Counted from the stretch's first letter, positions 20,721 through 33,480 are shown. The stretch: DNA of 64,000 nt from Sycobia sp. Sy_11 (GCA_018907035.1 JACCIC010000165.1:310001-374000); one strand, 5' to 3'. Program-made: numbers and translations. The notes: generated by a model from the sequence alone, not told the origin.

Positions 20721-23215
20721 ATTTAACAGAAATATAAAAGATAATGATATTTTGGTACCTTTTTTCGATTATGCATGGTAACTTCTAGAATATCTTAGTA
20801 GTTACTGACTTGCAGTACCGTTTCTATTCTGGAATCGGCGATCAATCAACTCTGACTGGTCGGGAAAAAATCAAACCTTGACCGATATTATTTCATATGA
20901 ATACTCGGGTGAAGTATCAATTTACTACTTAGTACCGTGAAGATTTGTAAAGTCAAAAGCAAAGCAAATGTTATTTAAATAAAAATTAAAAATTAATAAA
21001 ATTGATGTTTATACGTCTTGTTTTAGTCATCAATAGAGCGGTCATGTTTACGCAACCATTATAATTGTTTTGTACTTTTTTACTTCGTATCGCGCTCCTT
21101 TCTTCGCACGTGAGCTCAACAAGCAATGGGATCCCTGATTAGTTAACAGTTGCAACTTTCATTATTTTAGGTTTGTTGAATTCTGAATGAGTTAAGCTTA
21201 CAGTTTTAATACTTTTAATGTTGTTGGATTTAAAGCTTCAAAAGTTAATCTGTTTGATTCAATTTAATTTCTCAAGGATTTCTGAAAATTAATTTGATTG
21301 TTTTTTTTCTTCGAAAAGTAGTCTCAAATCATAATTCTTTCTCTATCTCAAGTATTTCTTTTACGATATCTATATCTGGCACTGTATGTAAAATTTTGCC
21401 TTTAGTTTCTTACCTTATACATAACTTCAAGCAGTCTCCAATTACTCCATTATGTAATTTAGTTTTATACTCTTTTATTATACTCTTATTTTATAATCTT
21501 TATATTCTTTTATCTATTTATCAATGCCTTTAACTGCAGAATTTGGACACCTATTTTCCTTAATGTATTAGCATTGCTGTCTTGAATTTCATTTCACAGT
21601 TGTTATACTAACTAAGGAAATCGATTGCTTGGATCCATTCTATATTTTTTTTAATTAAAAAATATTTCTTTAAGACTCATTATTGAGCATCCTAAAAAAG
21701 ATATAGAAATAGTAAATGTGACCGTTCGGCAATAGCGCGTGATTATCTTCGTACTTTGTACGTATCCAGAGTGAATGGACATTTTCTAATGATCTACTAA
21801 TTATATACTATTAAGTGTGACGTCTTTTATTCATTTTAATTAACCTTTTTCATTTTGTAAGTGATGGATCCTTTGCTTTCTTTTTAATTATTATGTAAAT
21901 ACAATTTTTTATTTTGATCGATAATTTAATTCGTAATCTGGAAACATTTTTTATTTATTTATTATAATAAAGTTTGTTTATTATTGTATAATTTTAAATT
22001 TAATTTTATTACAAATACTTGATTCATAATAAGTGTTATTAATTGGTTCTTCTTTCGTTATTCTTCATTTTATTTGGTAAATTTATTTAATAATTGTTTT
22101 TCCTCTTTATTTGGAGCAACAAAATTTTCTTGATAAAAAAATTAATTCATAATTGTTTCGTTTATATTATAAATATTTGTAATTATCTATCTGCTTAACT
22201 TAAAAGAATCATAATAATTCTTTAAGATTGTTTCAAAAATATAAATTTTTTTTCGGCCAATGACAATATTTTGTTGTACTAGCGTGTAACAACTCTTTTA
22301 TTTCCTTGCTTCCATATATACATTATTATAAATATTTTTACGTATGTATTCGCTTGCACGTTTTTTTGATGCTTGTTTCTCATCTTGCAAATTAACTTAG
22401 CTTAATTGTTAGTTTAGTCAATATATTCCGCATTTGCTCAACTTTACTGTAAAGCAGGCCAATCGTAATTATAAAAACTTGTTGAGGAATGGCCGATAGA
22501 TCGAAAGTGTTGAAATTCGGGTTCCACCTCACATTTCGTAGGCTTGGATACCAAATTTTTCCGTCTCACAGCTTCCGTTCATATTGTGTATAAAACAAAT
22601 ACGTAGGCAATAAACAAGATATCACCATTCCAGTGTTCATGCATCCAAGTAGTGGCCGCGGCGAATACTGTTTACCTTTGTTGATTGGCCAAGATATGTT
22701 CTCGACATTCAACTAATGCATCGGTTATTATCGAGCTTGCACCTTTATGTTTAATTCTTTTACTGAAGTGCTTTTAATATATTGCTGTTCAAAATTTTTA
22801 TTCTCATGGAGAGAACGATAGTAATTTTCGTAAAATACATAATATAAGATATAGTAATAATTTTTGCTCCCTGTCTTTAGGAATTTTTTCAATTGAATTG
22901 ATATAGTATATATTATTGTATGTACAAGCAAGTTTTCGGCATGTATCAAAAGATGTGTATCACCAGTGGATCCCGGACAGAAATGTCAGACTTCATGTGT
23001 TGTATTTGTAAGTTGTGTATCTGTTAACAATTTTGCAGCATTATATCTGAGCATTTCTTTCAGTGTTGTTTTGTTATCGAGTAAAATCATACCAAGTTTC
23101 CAGTTAAATAAACATAATTTACGGAAAGCACTGTTTCTATTCTTTAATATAAGGAAAAATATCGCTGAGGCCTATAATTTACTTTCGAAAATATTATGTA
23201 TAAAGCGGAATTGAT
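20721..23215. other. AT-rich stretch, no supported gene
   Basis: No long frame or recognisable element. Short frames such as 21294-21533 and 22728-22949 have low-complexity AT-driven composition and no domain. Confidence 0.4.
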
Positions 23216-24040
23216 TGATAAATCGACATGCCACGTGTGATTCAAAAGAGATGATTTTGAAGTTCAAGAGATGGATCGCTCTGAAAACACAATCCTCTGA
23301 TGACACAATCCGTGTTCAATTCAAGAAGAACTTGCTGTATCATTGGGCGTGACGCAACAAGCCGTTTTCCTTTGCCTAAAAGCATTGAGATTCATTCAAA
23401 AGGTTGTAACCTAGGTGCCGTACGAATTGAAGCCGAGAAACGTTGAACGGTGATTTTCCATCTCTGAAATGTTGTTGACGCGTATGAAAAAAAATCATTT
23501 TTGTATCCCATTGACACTTTGAAAATCCCATTGACACAATGAAAAATGGATTTATGATCATAACTCTAAACACAGAAAATCGTATAACAAGCCCGGCGAG
23601 TCCGCCCAATCGACGCTGAAAGGAAATGTGGTTCAAACAATCACAGGACAATTGTACAGAGCCCGCCTTATTCCTTTGAAACGAGCATTACAGGAAAAGC
23701 GTCCAGAATATGAAAGGAGGCATGAGTCCCTCCTTTTTCATCAGGTTAACACTCGGCCACGTGTTGAGGCTTCGGTCAAAAACTATTTGGAGCATATTGC
23801 ATGGGAAATTCTGCCTCAGTCGCCTTACAGTTCAGAATTGGCAGCATCTTACTACCATTTGTTTTGATCAATGCAGAACATTCTTATATAAATCCGCTGC
23901 AGTTCAAAATAGGAAATCAAAACCTGGCTCGATACGTTCTTGCGCTCTAAGGACCAGACATTTTTTTATTTCAGAATTCATAAATTGCCAGAAACATCGG
24001 AAAAGATTACAGCTTCTGATAATAGTTTAAATAAAAGATA
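23216..24040 (+). pseudogene. Mariner relic M3 (transposase, internally deleted)
   Basis: Readable blocks in order are a QEELAVSLGVTQQA helix-turn-helix piece, VPYELKPRNVER, then TGQLYRARLIPLKRALQEKRPEY. Next is a degraded second-Asp block (FHQVNTRPRVE, with Asp lost) and a third-Asp block (LPQSPYSSELAASYYHLF, with Asp lost). It matches M5 at 25.6 kb in wording. No inverted ends were found. Two of three catalytic Asp positions are mutated and the first-Asp region is deleted. Confidence 0.75.
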
Positions 24041-24258
24041 CGTAACCTTGTTTTCCTAATAAAATCGTACAATTTGGAAAATGAACGCTTGAAACTTTCT
24101 TGTACGTCCAATACTATTTTAAGCAATTTTTATTTTTTTTTTAAATTATGTAAAAAATGTATAGGATAATTATGCGTAAAAATCACTTATACAACAAATT
24201 GTTATTATATTTTCTTAAAAGAATTCTTTGAAATTTATAATTTTTCTTCATATAAATA

Positions 24259-25536
24259 CGAGGATGGTCCCAGTAATACCTGGCCTGACCTAGAGGTGGT
24301 AGGCGTTAATCAAAAAATACCACTGTATTAGAAAGTATACAACCTTTAAAGCACATGCTTCAAGTTTGAAGACGTCATGATGTTTAGTATTTGTTTGACA
24401 GCGATCAATAGTGAACATTTTCAGTGAAGTTGTAAACATGGAAAAAGTTGGTCATCGTTATGAGATACAATACTTTTATTTGAAAGGCCTCAGCCCAACC
24501 ACTAGAAAACCTGAACTAGACTCTACTCTGGGAGCGACTGCTCCTTCGTTTGCAACAGTAAAATATTGGGTAGCCGAGTTTAAACGAAGCCGTACGAGCT
24601 GCTGACACAAGTATCGCAGTGGTCGACCAAACGAGGTAACGACTACAGAAATATTGAAGGAAAGCGACACTGCATGAGCGTCGACTAAAAGTGCTCAAGG
24701 TAGCAGACATGGTAGGCATTTCAAAAAGTGTGGTACGTCGCATATTAACTGAAAATTTGGAGATGACAAAACTGTGTGCAAGATGGGTGCCGCGTTTGCT
24801 CACAATGGAACAAAAGCAGCGTCGTGAAGATGTTTTAGTTGAGTGTTTGTCAATGTTTCGCAAAAATAAAGTCTAATTCTTGCTCCGTTTCATAATTATA
24901 GATGAAACAAGGGTTCACCACTTCACACCCGAAACAAAAGATTAATCAAAACAATGGACTCAAAAAGGAGAACCGGCTCCAAAGAAGGCAAAGAGCGTTC
25001 CATCTACAGGCAAGGTTATGGCGTCGGTTTTTTAGGATGCGTGTGAGATAAATTTTATTGACTAACTTGAAAAATTATGAACGAAGAGTATTATGCGAAC
25101 TTACTACAATGGTTGAGTGAAAACATCAAGCGAAAATGGCCGCATTTGGCTAAGAAGAAAGTGTTGTTCCATGAAGACAATGCATCAACTTACACATCCG
25201 TTATTGCAATCGCCAAAATTAATGAATTAAAGTTTGAATTGTTACCTCATGTACCCTATTCGCGAGATTTAGCTCTCTCGGATTATTTTCTGTTCCTAGA
25301 CATGAAAAAATGGCTAGCTGGTCAAAGATTTTCCATCAATGAAGAGTGATGTCAGCAGTCAATGGCTATTATGAGGAGCTTGACAATTTTTATTATACAA
25401 AGGGTATCGAGCTTATTGAACATCGTTGGGAAAAGTGTATAGAGCTGAAAGGAGATTATGTTGCAAAATAAATACATTTTTTTCCTAAAGCTTCGAGTTT
25501 TATTTGTTGGGCTAGGTACTTTTGGGATCACCCTCG
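24259..25536 (+). mobile_element. Mariner transposon M4 with both ends
   Basis: The left end CGAGGATGGTCCCAGTAATAC and the complement of the right end CGAGGGTGATCCCAAAAGTAC form the inverted repeat, flanked by TA at 24257-24258 and 25537-25538. Length is 1278 bp. The ends share the CGAG start and CCTGGCC-type internal box with M1, so M1 and M4 belong to one lineage. Confidence 0.9.
24438..25471 (+). pseudogene. Mariner transposase (M4), frameshifted and interrupted
   Basis: The ATG at 24438 starts MEKVGHRYEIQYFYLKGL, as in M1. The HTH region continues to a frame break near 24600. A second frame then reads VADMVGISKSVVRRIL and CARWVPRLLT. The first-Asp block is readable near 24900 as DETRVHHFT (Trp changed to Arg). 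The second frame from 25077 carries FHEDNASTYTS and SRDLALSDYFLF. The remaining C-terminus is readable up to the TAA at 25471 (DYVAK end). At least three frame breaks make it inactive. Confidence 0.87.
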
Positions 25537-25615
25537 TACATATAAATATAAATATATGGCATATAAATATATTTATGAACTATCATTTCATCAACTTAAT
25601 ATTTAATTTCTTTTA

Positions 25616-26798
25616 TTAGGAGTGTGAATAAGTCTTTCCCGTTTTTTGTAAGAGATGGCGCCACCAATACTATGCGAGTATTCAATAGTTACATATGTCA
25701 TAATCAAAGCTTATTCATATGTCAACAATTCCATACTAACACATTAGTTAAAATTTTTTCGCATCATACATTTTTGATATCGTGAAAATGTCGAAATTTG
25801 AGTCGAGTCGACGTCATTTGCGGGAAGTTTCACTTTATTGGTTGAATTTGAAGAAATCTGCTGCCGAGACGCATCGATTGCTTCAGGAGGCTTATGGAGA
25901 AGGTTGTGTCGATGATTCAAGTGTTCGCGGATGGTTTCGACGCTTCAAAAGCGGTGATTTCGACGTGGAAGACAAGGAGCGTTCCGGGCGGCCACAAATC
26001 TTTGAAGATCGAGAATTGGCGACATTGCTTGATGAAGATTCTTGTCAAACGCAAGAAGAACTTGCTGAAGCATTGGGAGTTGATCGAACAACCATTTCCA
26101 AGCGTTTGAAAGCCATGGGAATGATCCAAAATCAGGAAATTGGGTGCCGTACGAACTGAAGCTGAGAGACGTCGAACAGCGTTTTTTCACTTGCGAACAG
26201 CTGCTTCAGCGACATAAAAGAAAGGGTTTTCTGCATCGAATCGCATAACGCCAAGCTCATGCTCTGCATATGGTGGGACCAGCTAGGTGTGGTTTACTAT
26301 GAGCTTCTGAAACCGAATGAAAGGATCACAGGCGAGGTCTATCGACGACAATTGATGCGTTTGAGCCGCGCACTGCGAGAAAAACGGGCACAATACTCCG
26401 ACAGGCACGACAAAGTTATTTTGCAACATGACAATGCTCGCCCACATGTTGCACCGCCGGTGTAAACATACTTAGAAACGCTCAAATGGGAAGTCCTACC
26501 CCACCCGCCGTATAGTCCAGACGTTGCTCCGTCTGATTACCATCTCTTCAGATCGATGACGCATGGCCTGGCTGACCAGCACTTCCATTCCTACGAGGAA
26601 GCCAAAAAATGGGTGGATGACTGGATAGAGGCCAAACCGGTCGAATTTTTTCGCAACGGGATTCGTATGTTGCCAGAAAGATGGGAAAAAGTTGTAGCTA
26701 GCGATGGCCAATACTTTCAATAATTCATTTGTAACCATTTTTTCACAATAAAGGCTCAAAATTTGAAAACAACGGGAAAGACTTATTCACATACCTGA
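25616..26798 (+). mobile_element. Mariner transposon M5 with both ends
   Basis: Both ends share TGTGAATAAGTCTTTCCCGTT as an inverted repeat (start TTAGGAGTG, complement of end TCAGGTATG). TA is at 25614-25615 and 26799-26800. Length is 1183 bp, about 100 bp shorter than a full element because of an internal deletion. It begins only about 80 bp after the end of M4 and has the same orientation. Confidence 0.9.
25788..26723 (+). pseudogene. Mariner transposase (M5), first catalytic region deleted
   Basis: The ATG at 25788 opens an intact-looking N-terminus: LREVSLYWLNLKKSAAETHR, the SGRPQIFEDREL box and the LAEALGVDRTTISKRLKAMG helix-turn-helix. After a frameshift near 26130, VPYELKLRDVEQRFF and the KRKGFLHRIA block follow. 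The segment carrying the first catalytic Asp (GDEKW...) is missing. The frame from 26259 has LCIWWDQLGVVYYELLKP, the second Asp in LQHDNARPHVA and then a stop. The third Asp is in PPYSPDVAPSDYHLF. The rest is readable to the TAA at 26721. The best preserved mariner reading frame here, but not functional. Confidence 0.9.
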
Positions 26799-26924
26799 TA
26801 CCTTTCTATTTTATTGAATTTATCACTAATTTAAATATTTTATTTTACAGGAAAACGAAGAATAGTTAGTAGGAGTTTATATAGTCGAAATTCTGCAAGG
26901 GACAACCAACCTTCGCCATATAAG

Positions 26925-27770
26925 TAATTATTATTATTATCAGAGTTTTAACCTAAGATTTCTCTCAATAGGCAGGGGCAAAATTCATGAACCCTTTAGT
27001 TTCTAACCTATTTCCTTCCGATCTGTTCGTACAGTATTCATTATTTGGAACTGGCCGTTTTGTCATGAAAGAGAAAGGAATTCTTTTTCGACCTCCGCAA
27101 CTGTGATATAGTGAATGAAGTACTAAACTTGACTCTGAGAATTCAGCAAAATGAGAATGAATTAAAGGTCAGATAATTGTATAACTACTATTATCTGACT
27201 TTAGCTTCTCCAGATGGAGAAATAAAAGAAAAATAATGCAAGGAAAGTTGAATTCAAATTGTATGAATTTACTTTTTTTAGTTTTCTACTGTGGTTTCTA
27301 CTGGACTCCTCAAGGTGTTCTAGGAGTTTAGAGAGAGAGAGAGAGAGAAAGAGAGAGGCAGACAAAGAGAGAGAGGGAGGGAGATGGTGGTTGCAATGTT
27401 TATCTTGGGCGGTAGCTGCATGCTGTACCCGTCTTATTTCTCTTAACACTCCAAAGATCTCCTCACGAGTCTCGTTGTCACAATTGTTAGGTAACTTAGT
27501 CTATGCTTCGCTTTAAATAATTTCTGTTAATATTATTAATTTTAAAAGAAACGATAAAATAATGATGAAGTGTAATATTAAGCGTTAAATAAGCAAATAT
27601 GTAAGAATAACAAACTTATTGTTTATTATGTAAAATATTCTTTTTATTATTATTTATTTATATTAAATAATGACTAATATTGAATATCGATTGTAAATAC
27701 ATATAATTTGTAATAAACTCGAGATTTTATATTAAAATGCAAGGTAAACATTATTATAATCTGTACAAGA
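26925..27770. repeat. Unclassified interspersed repeat, copy B
   Basis: Co-linear with 6175-6990 (see copy A). It shares the ATT run, the TCAGAGTTTTAACCTAAG block, the AATGAAGTACTAAA box, the AAATTGTATGAATTTAC block, the GA tract plus AGATGGTGG, and the AATATCGATTGTAAATA block. It carries extra sequence around 27040-27110 that copy A lacks. No coding capacity was recognised. Confidence 0.65.
27329..27384. repeat. (GA)n tract inside repeat copy B
   Basis: GA dinucleotides with short interruptions. They generate a spurious RERERK-type frame. Confidence 0.9.
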
Positions 27771-28349
27771 ACCTTAATCAGCTCTTCACCTCTTTGAAGG
27801 TCTTCTTTAGTATGCGTTTGGAAGTTGGATTGTCATTTGAATACTTTCACTACATCTCTAAGTATTTCAGCTAGTTGTCAAAGTATACTCTTTATTCTAG
27901 TGTGTTCTCTTTGACCCTCCCTTCTGTGGTTCTATTTCTTATATTTCTTATATTCTTCGGTTCTATCCATCTTCTTTCGTCTGATGATCGATGGACCCTA
28001 AGTTACGCTTCCAACACATTATATTTTCTGTCGCCTCAGCGTCGAAAGTTGGTTATCTTTCTTCCACTCTATTGTCCTCCATGCACGGTGTGATTCCAAG
28101 AGAAGTAATTTGATATTTGGTAATCCGAACGTACCGATATTCTTCTGTATCTATTCAAGGAGACCTTGGTAGAGGAGGTATTTAGAAAAGTCTCAAAGAA
28201 TGCTCGATGGGTTTTAAATACCCTAGTTCAGATCTAAACTGACACAGATAATTCAGATGACCAGAGATTTATCCGACCAACAGAAGATTTAGACAAAGAC
28301 AATAGACCGCCGGAGCAATAAGGGGTCTAATAAATATCTTTTAGAATAG

Positions 28350-29130
28350 ATAAACAGGTTGTCATGCGATGAAACAAAAGGTATTACTGTTTAATCTGGG
28401 CGTTCGAAACGCTTTTAACTTCACAAAATTGACGAAAATAACGAAGGCACTGGAATTATCCTTTTGGATAAACTCCTACCTTCTATGTAACATAAGGGAC
28501 TACTTGAGAGATCAAAGATGTACGTACGAACACTTAACGGGACAAAACAGTATCGTGCCACTCGAGAGTCGCGCAGAGTTCTATCTTGGATCTCGAATAT
28601 ACAATACGATAGCTGACGTAGACTAGAGATGCCAACGGATGCACCTCTTATTGCGTACATCGACGATGTGGAGGTCGTAATGGTAGCAAGCAAGCATAGC
28701 TTTTGGGTTCGGTTTAAGCTGAACGAAGTCGTGAGACCTTTGTCCGTATGGATAACAGAATACGGATTGTAGCTATCGCTGTAATGAAAAACAGACTTTT
28801 TGCTGTTAACTCGCCGTAAAAAATACTATGGTTCCAATGACTTTACAAACTGGAAATCTTCAGATAAAAAATAGGTAAGTAAGGTATCTAGAAATTACTC
28901 TAGAAGCTATGTTTTTGGCTATATATACGTAGCGCGACCTATAAATCAGCAGAAAAGACAAAGGTTTTAAGAAAACTGATGGCCACACAAAATTTACGCA
29001 GACTTTTGTACACTACAACTCACTCGATTTTATTGTACGGAGCGGATGTGTGTTTTGACAAGTATTCAAAGGGTGGTGCACTGAGGATCGCTTGTATGGG
29101 ACGGTATCGCAAGAAGTGGTTTTCGTCATA
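28350..29130 (+). pseudogene. R1-clade LINE reverse transcriptase fragment (LINE-E)
   Basis: The frame from 28369 reads LFNLGVRNAFN (motif A, usually L.DV.NAFN with Asp) and LLCNIRDYLRDQR. After a frame break, PLIAYIDDVEVVMVA near 28645-28690 is the motif C region (YADD-type, here YIDD). Downstream, RKLMATQNLRRLLY and THSILLYGADV near 28970-29050 are the thumb blocks of R1-type RTs. Motif A lacks the catalytic Asp (D to G) and several stops intervene. Neither ORF1, endonuclease nor 3' end is present. Confidence 0.75.
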
Positions 29131-29262
29131 GCAGACGAACTTTAAAGAATTTACGAACATAATGCGATCGTTGGGTGGGAAAACGCTGCGCTTGAAAAAC
29201 GGACGAATACATTCATGGTCCCGAAAGTACAGAGAAAAATATGAGTTTGCGAATTCGGATCG

Positions 29263-29267
<5 letters not shown>

Positions 29268-29312
<45 letters not shown>
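29268..29312. repeat. (GA)n microsatellite
   Basis: Uninterrupted GA run of about 45 bases close after the LINE-E fragment. Confidence 0.95.
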
Positions 29313-29314
<2 letters not shown>

Positions 29315-29539
29315 CGAGGCGCCTACTATACGATGCGAGAATTGTGTTAAGAAATCTTGAATTAGATATTTTTATTGAAATATATTTTAATTAATCAGAA
29401 TATAAATTTTATTTGAAAAAAAATTCAAAATTTAATCCGAGGCAATTTCGGACTCTGAACTGAAAGATACCGGCTCTAAAATGAAATCTTAAACCACGAA
29501 ATTACTCTATTAAGAACAGATTTTATATATATAAAAGCA

Positions 29540-30013
29540 ATCGTTAACAGAGATGTAAAGAACACCAAACGGATTAAATTGTTTTAAAAACAATTTGGGT
29601 GGACCGTAGGTTCTTTACTATTACTAAATTATATCAATGTATTATCAATAATCCAGAAAAGGACGGGCCAATAATTAGGTACCAGGGGTATCAAGAGATT
29701 TTCGATTATAAATAAAAAAAAGATAGAAAAACTTATTTATTTGAATAAACAAAAATCTTTAGATTTATTAAATTTTGTAAAATTATAATAAATAATATTC
29801 TATTCCTACCTATTATGCACCCCATTATATTAATGCGCATTTGCACTCACACAGGGTGCACCCAGTCAGGGTCAATATTATTGAAAACGAATAAAAAAAA
29901 AAAATTATATATTCTTTATTATAATATAATTTCATCTCCATCTCTCTCTTTCTTTTTTATTTTTCCCTCCAATTTTTCCTCTAACACATATTCGAAGAAA
30001 TTCCTATATATGT

Positions 30014-30045
<32 letters not shown>

Positions 30046-30231
30046 TTCGAAGTTATCCACAAACTTACCTTTATGCTTAGAATTATTTTTCTTAAATCGA
30101 TGAAGTGATATCCTGGATGTCATTTTACTGTACTGATTATCTTCAATAGAAATTAATACCTCTGTCCCTTTAGATTTATCACGAACTTATTAATACTAAC
30201 ATTTAAATTTCACACGAATCTATTAATAATT

Positions 30232-30287
<56 letters not shown>

Positions 30288-30930
30288 ATGTCAATAAAAG
30301 AAGAAAGCAATGTCAATGAAATAATTACGGAATGAATATTTATGACCAGGATATGACGAGGAATGACTAAAAAAAATCAATCACTGTTGCCTATTTCACT
30401 CGTAAGAGTTATAATAGACTGAGGAGTTTTCTCGCTAAAATTTAACAAAATTTCAGTAAAATTAAAATGATTAGAATAGTCACTTTATTCTTAGTAAAAA
30501 AAATAATGAAAACAACCTCACAAGGACATTACAAACGCCGTCCTGTGTCATGTACAAAAAATATAAGTTTTTATCTTTCCTAACAAAAAAAAATTAAATG
30601 ACAGGTGCCTTGTCTCTATCATAACCAGATAGGTAGGGTTCGAATTCCATTATGCGAGCTGTGAGACACTCTTCTAAATGTCTCGATCGTATCGGTCTCT
30701 ATAGTGGAACGAGGGGGAAGAAAAAAAATTGTTATTTTCACTCAAATAAGTATTAAGTGAAAAACTTTTCCCTCGTAAGTTCTTGTTTTGGTGTGATCTG
30801 GAAAATCAATTCACGTCAAGTGCTATAAAACGTAAATTAAAATTAATCAAAATTCCAAAATGAAAAAAAATTATTATTCCAAATTATTTTATTTTCTTTT
30901 ATAAAATACAAAAGATACGTCTATACCACG
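29540..30930 (-). mobile_element. Gypsy family G1/G2: partial LTR plus untranslated leader
   Basis: 29540-30050 shares ordered blocks with the LTR at 56.88-57.9 kb: 'acggattaaattgtt...aaca', 'aaagacgg-taata', 'cctacctatta-gcaccc', the CT-rich patch before 'ttttccctcc'. 30100-30340 matches the leader piece at 47310-47520 ('gtgatatcctgg', 'ctctgtccctttagatttatcacga', 'tgtcaataaaag', 'ataattacggaatgaatat'). So a second LTR lies directly beyond a leader with no gag or pol between. Includes (TA)n runs at 30018-30045 and 30235-30283. Confidence 0.6.
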
Positions 30931-32150
30931 TTGGGTGCCGTTTCTGTAACGGGGTTCTTAGAAACTAATCGGGGGCATGTCCCTGAAATCAATTGTTATA
31001 GCAATTTAATGTCTACCCGGTAGTAAGTCTCAATTAACAGAGAAGAAAGGTCCCTCTAGGGGAGAACCTTCGAAATTATCCACAAATTTACTTTTATCCT
31101 TATAAGCCCTTTTCTTAAATAAAATATTTTCATAAGATAAATTCCTAAAAAGAAAAGGAGGGAATTCGACGGATTAATAAAACGGGATCTATAAAAAATA
31201 AAATAACAAGTTCATAATTCACATATAAATTTCTATTGAAAAAAAAAAATTTATTCAAAGAACAAACAAATTATAATAAATTTTTTTGCCTATCCCTACC
31301 TATATTGCACCCGCGGTTATTTATCGCATGCTATGCACACTTATATACACAGAAATAGGAGGTATAAATAATAAAAGGGTGGTGCAGAGACCTAGTTATC
31401 TGAGTTCCACCTGTCGGTCGGATAGTTAAGTGCTCCCTCCGCAATATATTCAGGCGTAACGCAACCTACCTATTAATACGTCTGCGGAGTCAAATTTCTC
31501 TCCTATACACATATAGGATAAACACCACCCTAACCTTCGTATATATACATGCAAACTAAGTTTTCCTGAACTAACGCGATTATGAAATATTAATTTGTAC
31601 GAATAAGATATATATTGAGAAAAGAAGAAAAGGACTAACTTTTGATGCAACAACGCTGAAAATATTCAACCCAACGACGATTGAATTTGGGAATCTTCTG
31701 TCCTCCTCTCACTAGTTGAGCTCTGATAGTTACAATACCAAATCAAGAATTTGATTTGGCAACCAAGGATTATTTTCACTCTGGAAAAATGTTTGAATAA
31801 ATTCAATAGTTTATGTGCAATTAATATCCGCGCGAATATTTATATATTCATAATTGCGCTAATCGAAAAAGTAAAGAGGCAAGTAAAAGAAAAGTAAAAT
31901 TCATTCTTTGAATATGTTATTCAGGTGAGGAAAAAGCTGTTAATAATTATATATATTATATTATCTATCTTTATTTCTTTTTATTCTTCCATTTTTCCCT
32001 CCAATTTTATTTTCGAACACATAAAAAGAAACTTCTATATGTGCTACATGCCCCTCCAGACCTTGCGTACTCTATTAATTACGCAACTCTATACCGAAAA
32101 AGGAAACGTATAAGGGAAAGGGGAAAAGAAAGGAAGAGAACAAAATAATT
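30927..32150 (-). mobile_element. LTR of gypsy copy G2, with primer-binding-site-like edge
   Basis: On the minus strand an LTR-like sequence ends ...CCCGTTACA (plus-strand start about 30945). Four bases later comes CGGCACCCAACGTGG, which looks like a primer-binding site beginning TGG in the sister copy (TGGTGCCCAACGTG at 56820). The interior shares the 'cctacctat-ttgcacccgcg' and 'caacccaacga' blocks with 57.18 and 57.54 kb. The outer end is only approximate. Which tRNA would prime is not established. Confidence 0.55.
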
Positions 32151-32299
32151 GAATAAAAATAAAATATATATTAAAAATAAACAACTAATTATAAAGTGAA
32201 ATATATTTAGATAAAGATATTTACTGAGCACATTATCTAATTAGCTATTAAGGAACCAAGGCGTTTTTCAGAGCAACCTATGGACGCCATAATTCACAG

Positions 32300-33480
32300 A
32301 CCGAGGTGCCATTGGCGCCCAGGCCGAATGCTCGATCTATGTGGGGCACTCGGGGGTCTTCCCCTGCCTCTACCGACAGTGGCGCGAGAGGTACGGTGCC
32401 TTATCACCCCGTGTCCCTCTGGGTTGCGGAGTACAATTCTGACTTCTCAGCGTTGCATTGGCGGCCATTTCCGCAGATTCCCAGAGAAAAGAGGGCAAAC
32501 CCTCTTCTAATCGACGGGTCTCTTCTTGGGATCGTGTGAACTCCTCCTGCACTCGCTTCACCGCGGCTTTGGCAGCTATCGGGCTAACGAGTGCAGCCGT
32601 CAGTTCCTCGATGCGAACCTGATCCCGACGCCGTCGGTTTAGGAAAGCATCCCGAGCCCTGGCTGACTCTTTCAACTCTTCTAGATCTAGGCAAATAACA
32701 GGACTGATTTTTCGGGGACCACTTGGTCGGTCCCGCAATTCCTCCCAGAGATCGAAGAGTCTAACTTCAGCTCTGCTGTCGATTTCAGCCTTAGCCTTGA
32801 TATCAGTTAAGGCTGTCAGGAGATTTTTCTCTATCGGCTGAAGTAGGATCAGCTTTGGGGTAGGTATATTGTTCTCTCTGTGCATCCTGGGGCGCTAAGC
32901 GCCAGCTTCGGGAGGAATGGACGAGTCAGCGGATTCACGACTCTCCTGTATAATACTCGAGTGGTGGGCCGAGGATTGGAGGCTTCTTCTCGTCCTGTAA
33001 CTCTTGCTGCGGGACTGAATTTCGCCTCCTCTTTCACTCTCTCTTGATTCGTGGCATCTACTCCGTGAGGCATGCAGGATGTTCCGGGTCGGTTATTTCT
33101 CCTTTCCTGATCCAAATTTACTCCCTCTTGATCCAAAGATCTTGCTTCGGTAGGAGCCGTCTCGGATTCAGCAGAGCGTTGGTTGCGCGAAATCCCTTCC
33201 CCAGATTCGTGGCCCTTCGTACGAGCGGGGCCAGGCTGACTATAAGGCGCCCTCAAAGGGACATACCCCTCCTCGTCCGAATCCAAACTCTCCTCCTCCA
33301 ACTCCTCGATCACTTCGGAGGAACCGTCCGGAAGGAACCAGCTATTCGGGATGCGTCAAGCGGCCCTGCGTCCTCGTCGGACAAAGAAAAGGGCCAATCC
33401 TTGACCCCACATTTCTCCCAAGAATTTCTTCAGCTGGGGAACGAATTCATTGTTCATTAGTTTGTCCATCTGCGACAAAA
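32300..33480 (-). pseudogene. Gypsy G2 third ORF (downstream of pol, function unknown)
   Basis: The minus strand starts MDKLMNNEFVPQLKKFLGEM then WGQGLAL. An acidic stretch (MIEELEEESLDSDEEG) and a Pro/Arg/Ser-rich middle follow. A C-terminal 171-codon open part has a long helical, coiled-coil-like segment (PIEKNLLTALTDIKAKAEI, DLWEELRDRPSG, EELTAALVSP, RVQEEFTRSQEETRRLEEG). The same protein is recognisable in G1 (47530-48696). There is no signal peptide or membrane segment, so it is not an env. At least two frameshifts divide it. Confidence 0.7.

Noticed and set aside
30630..30670. GGTTCGAATTCC, resembling a tRNA B box
   Set aside because: The T-arm stem does not pair and no A box, acceptor stem or anticodon arm was found; it lies in gypsy leader sequence.
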